Shown piece by piece: positions 1-11,610 of a stretch of DNA of 64,000 nt. This DNA comes from Prorocentrum cordatum. Its lineage: Eukaryota > Sar > Dinophyceae > Prorocentrales > Prorocentraceae. Under the pieces are notes generated by a model that was given only the letters and a program-made list of their open reading frames with translations, did no database searches and was not told the DNA's origin. Both the position numbers and the translations under genes were made by a program. Position 1 is the first letter of the stretch. Each line of letters begins with the position of its first letter. The DNA lies in contig CAUYUJ010003914.1 in assembly GCA_963575745.1 (NCBI GenBank), positions 126,001 to 190,000 on the forward strand, written 5' to 3'.

Positions 1-59
1 GCGCGCGTCCCTCGAATTCCTTCGGGGCGACCCGCGCGCGTCGCGGGGCGTTCGTGGGG

Positions 60-680
60 TGTGCCCAATTGAGTGCAAGTACACCATGCGGACCCTGCCG
101 CTGGGGCCTTCGGTGGAACCCACGAATCACATGAGAGTGTGCCCAATCGGGCGTGGGTGCGCCATGCGGACCCTGCCGTTGGGGCCTTCGGTGGAGCTCT
201 CTATCGGCCCACGAAATGTGTGAGGGGTGTGCCGGATCGAGCGCGGGTGTGCCATGCGGACCCTGCCGCTGGGGCCTTCGGTGGACCTCCCTATGGGGCA
301 CCGAAATGTGTGAGGGCTGTGCCGGATCGCGCGCGGGTGTGCCATGCGGACCCTGCCGGTGGGGCCTTCGGTGGATCTCCCTATCGGGTCACGAAGCGTG
401 TGAGGTGTGTGCCGAATCGGGTGCAGGTAACCATGCGGACACTGCCGCTGGGTCCTTCGGTGGAGCTCCCTATGGGGCCACGGAATGCATGAGGGTTGTG
501 CCGGATTGGATGCGGGTACGTCATGTGGACCCTGCCGATGGGGCCTTTGGTGGACATCCCAATGGTGGACCTCCCGAAGGGTGTGGCGAATCGCGTGCGA
601 GTATGAACGAAGGAGACGCGAGGACTGTCTTTTCAAAACGAGGACCCAACACCACAGGATGGTTGGGAAAGACTGGGTCA
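60..680. repeat. GGAGCTCC-type minisatellite array (copy 1) with tail
   Basis: Units of about 85-90 bp carry ATGCGGACCCTGCCGCTGGG, CCTTCGGTGGA and GGGGCCACGAA-like pieces. The array ends in a tail (ACCCAACACCACAGGATGGT near 647-666) that also ends the array at 40.3-40.8 kb. Long frames on both strands are by-products of the unit length. Confidence 0.85.
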
Positions 681-779
681 ATGAATTTCGGGGTCCGACT
701 TGTGGCCTTTCACCCAGGCCCGCCTTCCGTTTCCTTGGTGCTCCTCCTTCCGCCTCCTCTCTGTGGACCCCTTGATCAC

Positions 780-2040
780 AGGAATCCTTTACTGAAAACT
801 TCCGTACTAAAGGAACACCTACTGAGGAACGCTTCCTAAAGGAATCCTTCGTAACGATCCCTTGCTAAGAGAATCCTTACTCAAATAATCAGTGCATGGG
901 GGAACCTAACTAAAAATCGATTACACAAGGCATCCGTACTTAGCAACCCGTACGAAAGGCAAGCAACACTACGGCATCGTCACTGAGAGAACCCTCACTC
1001 AGGAAACCCTTACTGAAGGCATCCTGTCCTGACTGGGAAGCGGTTACTGAAGGCACCCTTACCATGGAATCCATACCAAGGGTATCCTTAGTAAAGAACC
1101 CTTTAAGACAGGCACCCTTCATCAATACATCCGTCCCAAGGGCACCCTTACTAAAGATCCTTTACTACATGGGGTGTGTATTGAGGACGCCGTACGAAAA
1201 AAAAGATCCTGATTAAGGATTCCTTACAACATGGGTTCTTTGCTCAGGATTCCGAACTGCAGGGGCCCTTAATACAAATCCCTCTCTAAAGGCATCCTTA
1301 CTGAAGAGTTTTTATATAAAGATCCTTCCGACGGACTCCGTATTAAAGACCTGTTATATTTAAAAAAGTACTCGGGAATTCATGAGAGAAAAACGGTTAC
1401 GTTTCGCCTTACCAAAGAACCCCTTCGTATGGATCCGATACTAAAGGCATTGTTTCAGGAATCGATCCTAAAAGCACCCTCAACAAAGAATCCGTTCTCA
1501 GGGCATCCTCACAAAAGGATTCCTCACTGAATGGCTTCTTCCTAAAACCCGCTTACTGCCGGGTCCCTTACTAAAGGAACCCTTAGGACAGGAGCTAGAA
1601 CAAGAAGGTCCTTTCTCAAAGGGTCCTTCTTCAGGATTCCTTACCAAAGGCATCTGCACCAAGGATTCGACTCTAAAGGAGTCCTCCTTACGAAAGAGCC
1701 TTTACGGAAGGAGAAGCTCATCCAGGAAAAGCATTAACATAGACACCTTATTGGAAGGATTCCGTTTTCAGGATCCCTCACTACAGGCATCCAGACTCAG
1801 AAACCCACACGAAAGGCGCCTTTGACAGGGAATCCGTACCATAGACATGATTACAAAGGACTCCTTACCGAAAGCACCCTTACTAAAAACTGCTTACTAC
1901 AAGGGTCCTTACTGAAGGCATCCTCTCTACAGGCACCTGTACTAGGGATTCCGCATTTCAAGAAATCCTTCCTAATGCCTCCTGAAGAAGGGCGTCCCAA
2001 TAAGCCTTACGACAAGAACCAAGCATCACCGATGTCATCA
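780..2040. repeat. Degenerate CCTTACTAAAGG minisatellite
   Basis: Variants of AAGGCATCCTTACTGAA, GGAACCCTTACTAAAGG and similar 12-18 bp phrases repeat throughout. Lower GC than the surroundings. No gene is seen; short frames here are chance. Confidence 0.8.
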
Positions 2041-2129
2041 TGATAGCAGAGACGCGAACCGCCGGTATGCCCCAAAACCCCCTCGACCCCCCTCTTTCGC
2101 CTTCCACAAATGGTGACAGGAGCGCAAGG

Positions 2130-2620
2130 TTCGTCACTGCGTTGCGCCCTGGGTGATCCAGCGGAGTGCGGTCCTACCCAGATCTAAACTAGACCTCGCC
2201 CTCGATGGGTTTGCGAATTTCGCCAGTGTCCCTACCTGCGTGACCCCGTGGGGGCCAGCTATTGCCGCATACTGACTAGACATCGCCTTCCCTGGCGCTG
2301 CGAACTGCCTCGCCGTCGACACCTCCTTGAGGTCCTGGGAGGTCCAGCAGAGTCCGGACATGCCCTTCCTAGGTGCTGCAAATTTCGCGGCTGTCGCCAC
2401 TTTCGTTACCTCGTGTGGCTTCAGCGGAGCGAAGGCCACACGCGGATCCAAACTGGACCCTGGCCTCCTGGGGCGCTGCCAGCTGTCCAGCTGTCACCGT
2501 TTTCGTGAGTTCCTCGGAGGTCCAGCGGGGGTGACGGCCCCGAGGGAGTCGCCACGTCAGTGCGCCCAAGAGATGCCACCGACGTGGACAGCATCTGGCT
2601 GCACCTGAACGCCATGTTGT
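2130..2620. repeat. ~80-90 bp diverged tandem repeat
   Basis: Recurring phrases TGCGAATTTCGCCAGTGTC, TGCAAATTTCGCGGCTGTC and GGTCCTGGGAGGTCCAGC at regular spacing suggest an old satellite. Overlapping frames on both strands are artefacts. Confidence 0.5.
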
Positions 2621-3071
2621 CATAGGCCGCGTCCTCGGAAAACCTGCTCTCGAAACGCGGCCCAGGATTGGACGTCCTCTCCGCTCATGCGAAAAACGGC
2701 AGGGAGAAGGCCGAGAATTCGACCAGCAAGCTCACCCTGGAAGCGTTCCTGCAAAATCGAGATATCAGAAAGCCCTTGGTCATCATCGCAGCATGTTGCT
2801 CCTCGCCGCCCATGTCGACCTCTGTACCCCCCCTCGTCCTCGTCTTCGTGCTCCTCAAAGCTTCTCTTAGCCCTGCTCTCCTGGCCTCTGCCCCTCTCCT
2901 GGGATCGCTTCCGCCGTGGTGTGCTGTACCTGCCACATCCTGCCACATCCGGTGTTCCCTTGCTGCTCCATCGGGGCGTGCAGCGCGAAGGCCGCCTACG
3001 CAGCTGCCACCTGGGATCGCGAGCCCTGTCATGTCATCGTTGGCTCCGGATGGGCCCGCTGGTGTTGTCAC
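2620..3071 (-). CDS. Weak hypothetical coding region
   Basis: Two overlapping frames (2620-2946 and 2685-3071) each hold short protein-like runs, for example SDISILQERFQGELAGRILG and LLPAVFRMSGEDVQSWAAF in the first. A basic Arg/Glu-rich stretch precedes them. The rest of 2626-3475 shows no recognisable feature. It may be the remnant of an element-encoded protein; support is thin. Confidence 0.22.
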
Positions 3072-3475
3072 GCGCTGCAGCTGTGTTGGGCACGTCGTGG
3101 GGCGACTCCTCTGCGAGGTGCACTCCCACCGAAAAAGGAATGCCCTAACGTCTGCACTTCTCCCAATAGATCCCCCACGGTGCCCTGCGGCACGGGTTGG
3201 TGTCCCCAGGTCCCTTGCTCAATCCCCTGAGCCTCAGTCGTCAATCCTGAGGGGTCTTTAACCTTCCCTGCCTGAATCGAGCACCCCCGCCCGCTCCCCT
3301 TCCTCGAGCACAGAATGCTACTTAACACAAGCGTTATGCATGTGGACCCCGAATTCCCCAATCTCTTTTTTCCAAGGAAGCTCCCCTCATCGAGTCGCCA
3401 ACGAATGAGACACTACAGTGCAACCAAACATGACTAACATGTAAAGTAATTGAGACAGCATACCTCGAAACATGG

Positions 3476-3787
3476 CTATACATCAAAGCGCAGACGCTTC
3501 TTTTTATGCACGGGGCGTATGCCCGCAACAACTTGCACGGCAAATTCGGCTGCGACGATTTCCGCCTGGAAGGCCGAGACGGCCTCATTCAGAAAAAGAC
3601 CACGGTAGCCAATCACAGCCCTATCGAATGGCGGATTGGGTGCAATTGCCACCACGACGACGCCACAGGATCCGAGACCCGCAGAGAAGCCGCCATCAGA
3701 AAAGACTTGGAGGTGCCATCCCGCCTCCACTTTTTCCGCAAACTCCTGGGGATCTAATTTGTCGACCCCTTCCCGGCGGCTCAACAC
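3476..3787 (-). pseudogene. RNase H fragment of a retrotransposon (N-terminal half)
   Basis: The 103-residue frame holds an RNase H type-I start: LQVFSDGGFSAGLGSCGVVV, with the first catalytic Asp in SDGG, then SAFQAEIVAAEFAVQV, giving the catalytic Glu in an alpha helix. The domain stops before its last motifs, so it is a fragment. In non-LTR elements RNase H removes RNA from the new cDNA. The frame starts beside the hairpin motif at 3797 and reads away from it. Minus strand, like all other coding pieces. Confidence 0.65.
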
Positions 3788-3796
3788 GATATGGCA

Positions 3797-3836
3797 CTAG
3801 AACCACGCGCGCGCTTCGCGCGCGCTTAGGTTCTAG
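3797..3836. repeat. GC-rich hairpin motif
   Basis: CTAGAACC and GGTTCTAG form the outer arms around a CGCGCGC-TTCG-type core. It lies between the RNase H fragment and the pyrimidine tract. Confidence 0.85.
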
Positions 3837-3904
3837 CCGTGGCCACGGAACAGCTCCGAACACGGTATGACCAGGCACAGGTCCAAGTATGTGGCGTTAG
3901 CCCA

Positions 3905-4640
3905 GAAAACCGACCTCCTCCCCGTCCTCCTCCCCCCCCTCCGCCTCCTCCTGCCTCTCCGCCCCCTCCTCCCCCTCCCCCTCCTTCCCCCCCCCCCCCT
4001 CCCCCTCCTCCTCCTCCTCCCCTCCTCCTCCCTCCTCCTCTCTTCCTTGTCCTCCTCCCCCTCCTCCTCCTCCCCCTCTCCTTCTTCTCCTCCCCTCTTC
4101 TCCTTCCCTCCTCCCCCCCGTCCTTCTCCTTCCCCCTCCCCCCCTCCTACTCCCCCTCTTCTCCTCCCCCCCCTCTCCCCTTCCGCATCCTCCGACTCGG
4201 TCGTCGTCCTCATCCTTCTCCTCCTCCGCCTCCTCCTCCTCGTCCTCCTCGTCCTCCTGTTCCGCCTCCTCCTCCCTCCTCTCCACTCCCGTCCTCCTCC
4301 TATTATCCCCCCTCCTCCCCCTCCCTCCTCCTTTTCCCCTCTCTACCCTCCTCCTCCTCCTCCTCCTCCTCCTCCTCCTCCTCCTCCTCCTCCTCTTCCT
4401 TGTCCTCCTCCTCCTCATCTTCATCATCCTCCTTCTCCTACTCATCCTCATCATCATCCTCCCTCCCCCTCATATCCCTCCTCCTCCCGCCTCCCTCCTC
4501 CTCCTCCTCCTCCTCCTCCTTTTCCTCTTCCTCCCTCTCTTCTTCCTCCTCCTCTTCCTCCATCTCCGCCTGCTCCTCGTCCTCCTCCTCCTCCTCCTCC
4601 TCCTCCTCCTTATCCCTCTTCCTCATCCCCCTCCTCCACC
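3905..4640. repeat. CTC/CCT pyrimidine tract
   Basis: About 740 bp almost wholly pyrimidine on the plus strand with (CCT)n stretches. It starts about 65 bp after the hairpin motif. Long Pro/Ser/Leu frames are not genes. Confidence 0.95.
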
Positions 4641-4814
4641 TCGCAAAACACTCGACGCCGGGATGTGTTCACAACGTGGGCCCAGCATATCCGGACGACT
4701 TCCCGGGGCCGCCTGTTCATCCCGCCTTGTGTCTTACGGTCCAGGGGCCCCGCAAGGGCCCCCTGGAGGCTGGAACTTGTGCAAAAGCTTCCCGTCGTGT
4801 TTTTTCGTCCCGAC

Positions 4815-5095
4815 GCGAGGTGGGAGCAAAGAAAAGCGACACCACCACCACCACCAGGGCGAGGAGCCAGGGGATGCCCCCTGGTGATGTGGCCACACCT
4901 CCCCGCTCGAGACATCCCCAACCTCCAGCTTGAAGGGGCATCGCGGACCTTCTCGATGAAGGTGGCTCCCCTGGTGGTGGTGGTGGTGGTGGTGGTGGTG
5001 GTGGTGGTGGTGGTGGTGGAGGTGGTAGGGGTGGTGGTGGTGGTGGTGGTGGTGGTGGTGGTGGTGGTGGTGGTGGTGGTGTCGCTTCTCCTTCC
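4815..5095. repeat. Inverted GCGACACCACC / GGTGGTGTCGC repeat with (GGT)n
   Basis: AAAAGCGACACCACCACC at 4833 and GGTGGTGGTGTCGCTTCTC near 5070 are inverted, with (GGT)n in between. Similar facing CCACC/GGTGG arms occur at 54275-54410. From 5096 to 5630 nothing recognisable is seen beyond GC- and GGA-rich sequence. Confidence 0.6.
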
Positions 5096-5663
5096 CCGAG
5101 CGAGAGGGACTGGGTCCTGCACTCTGCCCCGGGCCTCAACGGCCTCCGGACGGGAGGCGCCCGCCCTCGAGGGCGGCGCGGCTGGCCCGACGCGACGCCG
5201 ACGGCGTTCCCTCGGGGCCTCTCCTGCCTTTCATTTTGGGGGAGCCGGTTTCGGAACCAGGGGCCGTCGAGAAACAGGAACCGGGGCAAAAAACTACTCC
5301 AAGAAGATGCGAATGCGGCCCCGGTCGGGCCGGGGCGGGGGGAACGCAGCCCCGGGAGGGAGGGAAGGTGGGAGGAAGGAGCAGCAGGAGAAGGAGGGAG
5401 CAGGAGGAAGCGAGTCAGAAGCAGGGATCGTGTGCATCCTGAAGGATGCGTCATGAACCTGTGAATTTCCCACCAAATATTTGTACTACCACGGTCAGGG
5501 GAGAAGCAGATCCCACGGGGAATGCAATGGCATCGGGGTAGAGCAAGGCAAGACCGATCTCTGGGAGCTGGTGGTAAGCCACGATGACTTCCGAACCCTC
5601 AACAGGCTTCCGAAAACCACTCCATCTTCTCCTCATCGTCGTCGTCCTCCTCTTCCTCCTCCT

Positions 5664-5694
<31 letters not shown>

Positions 5695-5899
5695 GCCGGG
5701 GCCCGCGATGGTGGAAAATAGCCTCCACAAGGCACGGCGCCCACCCGGGGCCGAAGACGGCGAAGAAGCGTATCCTAATGGAGGCTCGAAGCCTGACGAT
5801 GAACCAAGGGAACATGGGATCCTGCAGCGTCTCCCGCGAGACCAGCACAGGGGGAGAGACCACCAGCATGGCCCATGGCATCTGTTTGTCGCGCACCCG

Positions 5900-7000
5900 T
5901 GACATGCATCTTGGGAGCCCTTCGGGGGCTTCTGGCGGCGTCTTGGGGGCCTCCGGGGCGCTTCTTGGAGTCTCCTGGTAGCTTTCTGGGGCCGAAGGCT
6001 CGAAAAGTCCGTTCGGATTCCCTGTCTGGGTCCCTTCTTAGAGCCGTCTTGGGGCTATCTTGGACCGTCTTGGAGGCCTCTTGGGCTGCTTGGGTCCCTC
6101 TTGGGCTGTCTTGGGGCCGTCTTGGGAGCCTCTTGGGCCGTCTTTGGGCGATCTCGGGAATCTCTTTGGCTATCTTGGAGCGCCAGGAAGCCGCAAAGGT
6201 GAGAACCACAAAACATCCTCCCACCAAACCCTTGAAAAACAACAATTGTTAGCCTCTTGTGGCCCTCTTGAAAAAGCCTCTTGGAGGCCTTTTGGGGTGT
6301 CTTGGAAGCCTCTTGGGCCGTGTAGGGACTATCTTGACTGTATTGGACCGATCTTGTGGCGTCTCGGAGCCCTCATGGACATCTTGGGTGCTTCCTGAGG
6401 CCGTCTTGGAGGCCTTCTGGAGGCCTCCTGGGCCGTCTGGAGGCCCCTTGGAGGCGCCAGGGCGGGGGTATTGAAAAAGGGGGGCCCAAGGGTTTTGAGG
6501 TGGGCGGGGCCCCCGGGCTGGGGACCTGGTATTCATCCACATATCTCCTCTGGGGGCCTCCTTGGCGCCTTCTGGCGGTCTTCTGTGAGGCCCCGGGGCT
6601 CCCCGAGGGCCCCGGGGCCCACATTTGCGGCCGTCTTGGGCCTTTCGTGGGCCGTCCTGGAGCTCTGTGGGGCTGTATTGGGTCCCTCTGGGGCGCGTCC
6701 TGGGCCGGACCGACAGCGAAAACAAGCAATATGTTAAAAATATACGATTTACCAAGGGAATGGGGCTATTTGGGCCCCTTGGGGCTCTCTTTGGGGCCCT
6801 ATTGGGGGTCGCTTGGGGTGTCTTGGGGGCTTCTGAAGCCGCCTTGGAAGCCATGTTGGGTGTCTGGGAGCGACCTTCGGGCGTCCCGGGTCTGTTCTGG
6901 AGCCTCTTGGAGCCTCCTTGGCGGGGCTCCCCGAGGGCCCCGGGCCCACATTTGCGGCCGTCTTGGGCCCTTCGTGGGCCGTCCTGGAGCTCTCTCCTTG
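5900..7000 (+). repeat. CTTGGGGCC degenerate repeat block, forward orientation
   Basis: Endless variants of CTTGGGCCGTCTTGGGG and GGCCTCTTGGAGGCC. The same block type recurs in both orientations through the window, usually with a single-copy-like sentence such as GCGAGAACCTTGAAAATCC inside. Confidence 0.85.
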
Positions 7001-7002
7001 TA

Positions 7003-7460
7003 GGGCCACGGAACAATGTACTGGGTGGGGGAGACGCATGCGCCACTGGAACCTTCGGTGGAGCTCCCTATGGGGCCACGAAGCGCTGCACTGGTGGGGG
7101 AGACGCATGCGGGCTGCGCCACTGGACCTTCGTCGGAGCTCCCTATAAGGCCACAAAGCGAAGTACTCGGTGGGTGAGACGCACGCGGGCTGCGCAATTG
7201 AGACCTTCGGTGGAGCTCCCTATGGGGCCACGAAAGGCTGTATTGGGTGGGAGGGACTCATGCGGGGTGCGCCAGTGGAACCTTCGGTGGAGCTCCCTCT
7301 GTGGCCACGATCGGTGTACTTGGTGTGGGAGACGCATGCGGGGTGCGCCACTGGGGCCTTCGGTGGAGCTCCCCATGGGGCCACAAAGCGCTGTACCGGG
7401 TGGGGCGGACGCATGCGGGCTGCGCCACTGGGACCTTCGGAGGAGCTCCATAGGGCCCTT
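7003..7460. repeat. GGAGCTCC-type minisatellite array (copy 2)
   Basis: About six diverged units with GACGCATGCGGGCTGCGCCA, TTCGGTGGAGCTCCCTATGG and GGCCACGAAGCG. It belongs to a larger stretch duplicated at 16.7-17.4 kb. Confidence 0.85.
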
Positions 7461-7911
7461 TTCGGCCGTCCTGTGCGCCTCTGGCGCCGCCTCGGGGCCC
7501 CCGTGGGCCGTCTTGGGGCCGTCATCGAGGCCCCTGGGGCTGTCTTGGAGCGGACAATATGACATCTTGGGTCGTCGTGGAGCGTCAGAACACTGAAAAG
7601 GCGAGAACTTGAAAATCCTTCAAAAACCTTTGGAAAATCATTAACAAGTTGTGCCTCGCGGGACTCCTTTGGAGGCATCTAATCTAGGAGGTTTCTGGGG
7701 GCGTCTTGGAGGCCTCTTGGATAGTCAGGGGCTAATTCTGGCCGCCTTGGCCGTCTTGGCCGTCATTGGTCGTTCCCGCAATCTGGAAGCGCCATGTTTG
7801 GCGATCCTGGGGCCGTCTTCGGGCGATCTTAGGGGGCCCCCGGCGCCTCGGCACAACCCCCGGAACTTCCCAGTCCCCCAGAAGGGGACACATGTTTGGG
7901 GACCGCGGGCC

Positions 7912-7950
<39 letters not shown>
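7460..7950 (+). repeat. CTTGGGGCC block ending in a TA microsatellite
   Basis: Matches 16960-17400 in detail (CTGTGCGCCTC, AAAATCCTTCAAAAACCTTT, TGGTCGTTCCCGC, CAGTCCCCCA). It ends at an (AT)n run at 7918-7949. Confidence 0.8.
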
Positions 7951-7951
<1 letters not shown>

Positions 7952-8234
7952 CACACGCACCTCTCCGAGGGAGTAGAGCTCAGAGCCGATTAGTGCGTAC
8001 GCGGGGCGCCGCGTCCGCGATTAGTCTGGCCGTTTTGCTAGGGACATCCTCGAAATTCTGAAAATCGGTGTCACCCCTAACGCAGATCGTGACGTCAGGG
8101 TCCAAAAACACATGGGGAATTTCAACATTCTAACATAAAACCTCCAAAAAGCACATTGTAATTTCAATGATTTAAACCCCGATTCACAAAGAATGGCGAT
8201 TTCGCCTAAGACATCCTCCCAAAATCGAGCCCCG

Positions 8235-8640
8235 ACGTACCTTCTGATACCCCAGACCCCACCTCGGAGCCTCTTGGGAACCTCCTGGAACCTCCTGGGG
8301 CCTCCTGGGGCTTTCTGTACCTTCTGGTACCCCAGACCCCGCATCGGAGCCTCCTGGGGGTCTCCTGGAACCTCCTGGGGCCTCCTGCGGCCTCCTGGAG
8401 CCTCTTGGGGCCTCCTAGAGCCTCCTGGGGTCTTCTGGAGCCTCCTGGGGTCTTCTGGGGCCTCCTGAGGCCGCCTGGGGCCTCCTGGGGCCTCGGAAGT
8501 ACATGCACACACAAAAACACAAATCACACCCAACACATCACACGCTAGACAAACATAACACACACACACACAACACCTACAACGTACAGGAAACACGCAC
8601 AACACAAAGCACACATCACACACACACAACACTCACAATC
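8235..8640. repeat. CCTCCTGGGG repeat followed by CA-rich microsatellite
   Basis: 8235-8495 is built of GCCTCCTGGGG/CCTCCTGGAG; 8500-8640 is ACACAC-rich. 7950-8235 and 8640-8935 show no gene. Confidence 0.8.
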
Positions 8641-8939
8641 CCGGGGCCTCCTGGAGCCTGCTTCCGGTATCCAAGTCGGGCCTCCTGACATTTCCCGGGG
8701 GGCCCTGGTGCACACATCGCAAGGTGTGGCAACCCCACTTGCGCTCGATTGCGACCTCGATATTGGATTTTGTTGCGTTCACCTCCTGCCTCTTCCCCTT
8801 TTCTTAGGCACGCCCTGGCGGCGCCGCCCCAGCGCCGCCCCAGCTTCCCTTTCTCCATCTCCGATCCTGCAGTCATGGTGTTTTCCGGCTTCAAACGCCC
8901 TTTCAGATTGTTGTATGAACCTGGGCACGCACGCGCCAC

Positions 8940-9260
8940 GTGTGTGTGTATATATATATGTATGTATATATATATATATATATGTGTGTATACACAAATG
9001 TCTAGATGCATGTATAGTCGCACACACACACATCCATACATACATACATTCATACGTACATACATACATACACACATACATGCAAACAAACATACAAACA
9101 TACATGCGCACGTACATACAAGCATACGTACACACATACATACATGCACGCATACACACATACATACACATACATACCTATAGTTATGCATATACGCATG
9201 CACCTATATAGGAGTGTATACTGTATACAGGTATAAGTGTATATTTATATATAGCATGAT
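8940..9260. repeat. (CATA)n and TA-rich microsatellite
   Basis: CATACATACATA and TATATATG runs; an AT-rich island next to a GC-rich coding block that it borders at 9290. Confidence 0.95.
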
Positions 9261-9294
9261 GCCAGAAAAATTGCGCGCGGGGGCCAGGTAAGCG

Positions 9295-10700
9295 TCACGG
9301 CCCGCAGGGCCTGGCGTGGCACTGCGCGAGACTTTCCTCTCCCGCGCACCCCTGGCCTTGGCGGCGGCCTTCGCTCCTCCAAGATTGCGCCCTCGCGCCC
9401 TGGCCGCCCGCTTGGCGACAGAGCCGACGACTGTTGCAGACGGGCGGGCTGGATCTGCGACGCTCGCCTGGGCCGCCTCCTGCGCCGCCGCAGCGAGATC
9501 GGGGGCGGCCTCCGCGAGAAGGCGAGTGCGCTGGCTCGGGGAAGCGGCCGCCATAGCGTCGATGGCAGCTGCTCGCTTGCGACCGAAGCCTACCTCTGAC
9601 CGACGTCTTGGCCGAGGCTCCCTCGTAATTCCCTTGTCGGTCTCTCGGCCCTCCTCGCTGCTGCGGTCTTTCAAATTGAGCGCTCGTGTTGCTGGAGCAC
9701 GCGCCTGCGCCGGCGCCTGCCAGGCTCGCCCCGCTCGCGCTGCCCCAGCCACGCGCGCGGGAACTGCCGGGGGACGCCGCGCCCGCGAGAGCGCAGTCCT
9801 CCGCGGGCACGTCGAGCATTCGAACCCTGTCGGGGCAACGGTGCTCGGAGAAATGGCGCAATCGCCGCCCCACGTTGCCCGTGGAGGTCTTCCACACGGA
9901 AAAAGAGCTCCACCGGCCGCCGGCCGCTGGCACTCTCAGGCCACTCCGCTGCACCGCGGACCAAGCCTGCCGCGCGGTGCCCCCATCTCGACGATGCATC
10001 TCGGCGCGCTTCAAAATGCGCCGCAGCTGGGCGATGGCCTGCCGCTTAGGAAGGCCTGCCCCCTTGCAGACGCGCATCAAACATGCCTCGGCCTCTGACG
10101 CAGACTCAGTTGCGCCCGCGTCTGTTGCAGACGAAGAAGAAGACAAACGGGGCGCCTCACAAGCATGCGACCAATAATGATCTGGCCGATGCAGCTTCAT
10201 GTTCTCCTTCGCGTTCGCCGCGATCACCTGCGCCCGTCGCTCGGCCGCGCGGGCGGTTTCCCTGGCCCGGGGCGCCGCGACCAAATCGCCGACGCCTACA
10301 ATGTGCGCGCTGTTGCGGCATGGGCCCCTGGACATCTGCCGCAAAAGCTCGAGGGCGATGACAATGAAACTGCAGGGGGTGCCCAACGTCGCCCCATCGA
10401 TGAACAACGTGTTCAGCCTTGCGAGGAACGAGGCGGCCCTGGCATAGGCGGCGGCGGCGGCGGGGTCGTCAGCGCCCCCAAGTGCGGCCCGCGAGCAATG
10501 CTCCGCCGCCAAGTCCGCCGGCAAGCCGCCGAGCAGCAGACGCGAGCTGTTCTCGCCCCCGAGCCCTTCCAGGAAAGATCGGGCGCGAGTGCGCCGATCC
10601 TCGCTCTCCTTGGATTCCTCTCCGAGCGCATTGAATGCGACGCTCCAACGTCGGCTTTCCCGCGCCAGGGGCCCCGCCCGACTGTTGAAACGCCGGGGGG
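9295..10700 (-). CDS. Unrecognised coding segment, 3' part of the 9.3-12.1 kb block
   Basis: The longest frame (10710-9295) is protein-like for roughly its first 310 residues: RRWSVAFNALGEESKESEDR, SSRLLLGGLPADLAAEHCS, AASFLARLNTLFIDGATLG, CSFIVIALELLRQMSRG, ANAKENMKLHRPDHYWSHA and LPKRQAIAQLRRILKRAEMH. Near 9700 sense moves to another frame (GFGRKRAAAIDAMAAASPSQ, an Ala/Arg-rich tail). It follows the middle segment closely (QLEGEIAFAQNYG precedes) and probably continues the same product. Basic C-terminus suggests nucleic-acid binding, as inference. Confidence 0.48.
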
Positions 10701-10702
10701 GC

Positions 10703-11600
10703 CTAACCATAGTTTTGGGCGAACGCGATCTCGCCTTCCAGCTGGCGCGCCCCCGCTGCGGTGCGGAACGCGCTGGGCGCAGTCAGACACCTTGCCAGAC
10801 TTGGAGGCTGCTTGCCCGTTACCAGCTGCATGTCAGATATCGCGATATCGCTGCCCTCCTTTGTCATTGAATTGCCGAGCAACTTCCAGGCCGAATGCGC
10901 TTCGCCCCAAGCGTGAAACGCCAGCCGCGAGAACGTGCCCGTTGCAGCCAGGGGTGCGTATTGATCCGCCCCATCGCTGCACCATGCCCGCATCTCCTCT
11001 CGCACGTGCTCGTGCAGCTCCACGCCCGCCCCCCCCCCCTGCCGCCTGGCCCGCGCGACGCGCGCGTCCCTCCAGCATGGGGGCCTCGCCGTCGCAATCC
11101 ACGGCCCGTGGGAACTCCCGCGCCCCGATCGCCCGGTCCGCGATCCAGGTCCCTTCAGGGCCCAGCTGTTCCAGCCAGCCTGCCCTGAGACCGTCGCTCG
11201 GGAGAAAGTCCAGGGTCCTTGGAATAGACCGCAGCGCGGTGCCGATCTCGGCCCGGCACGCGCGGTCGAGACCGTCCGCGCCAACCGAAAACCACTCTCT
11301 TTGAGAATCCTCTGGGTTCTGAGTTTTTCGCATTGAGCCATTACGGACACCACCTGGCGACGCTCTTGCGAAGACTCCAAAGCTCCAAGGTAGCCCCCGA
11401 GCCGAGGAACGCGCCCCGCCACGCATCGAAATTTCTGCTGGAACCGGACGTCTCCAAGAGTGCGCGGGCGGCGGCCACTGCGCGGCAACCAGGGCGCGGG
11501 TCGGCAGCTGTTGCGGCTTGGGACGGCTGTGGCTGTTGCGCAGCTGTTGCAGCTGATATCCAAGAAACTGTCGCGGCTGCTGCGGCTTGGAACGCCTGCA
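10703..11600 (-). CDS. Unrecognised coding segments in shifting frames (middle of the 9.3-12.1 kb block)
   Basis: Protein-like sense passes through three frames. About 11470-11345 it reads RALLETSGSSRNFDAWRGAF and LELWSLRKSVARW; about 11310-11080, SVGADGLDRACRAEIGTAL, RTLDFLPSDGLRAGWLEQLG and GEAPMLEGRARRAG; about 11030-10703, ELHEHVREEMRAWCSDGADQ, ATGTFSRLAFHAWGEAHSA and DIAISDMQLVTGKQPPSL to a stop. The frame changes mean introns or decay. The block might be a repeated gene or element-encoded protein; that is inference. No catalytic motif is recognised. Confidence 0.45.
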
Positions 11601-11610
11601 CGGGGGGGCC

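Noticed and set aside
3839-5456. Very long Pro/Ser/Leu open frames over the pyrimidine tract
   Set aside because: They follow from the period-3 CCT repeat in all frames; no domain or start context supports a protein.
5900-7600. Trp/Leu/Gly-rich frames over CTTGGGGCC blocks (here and in other blocks)
   Set aside because: They repeat in every block in several frames and both strands and carry no conserved domain.
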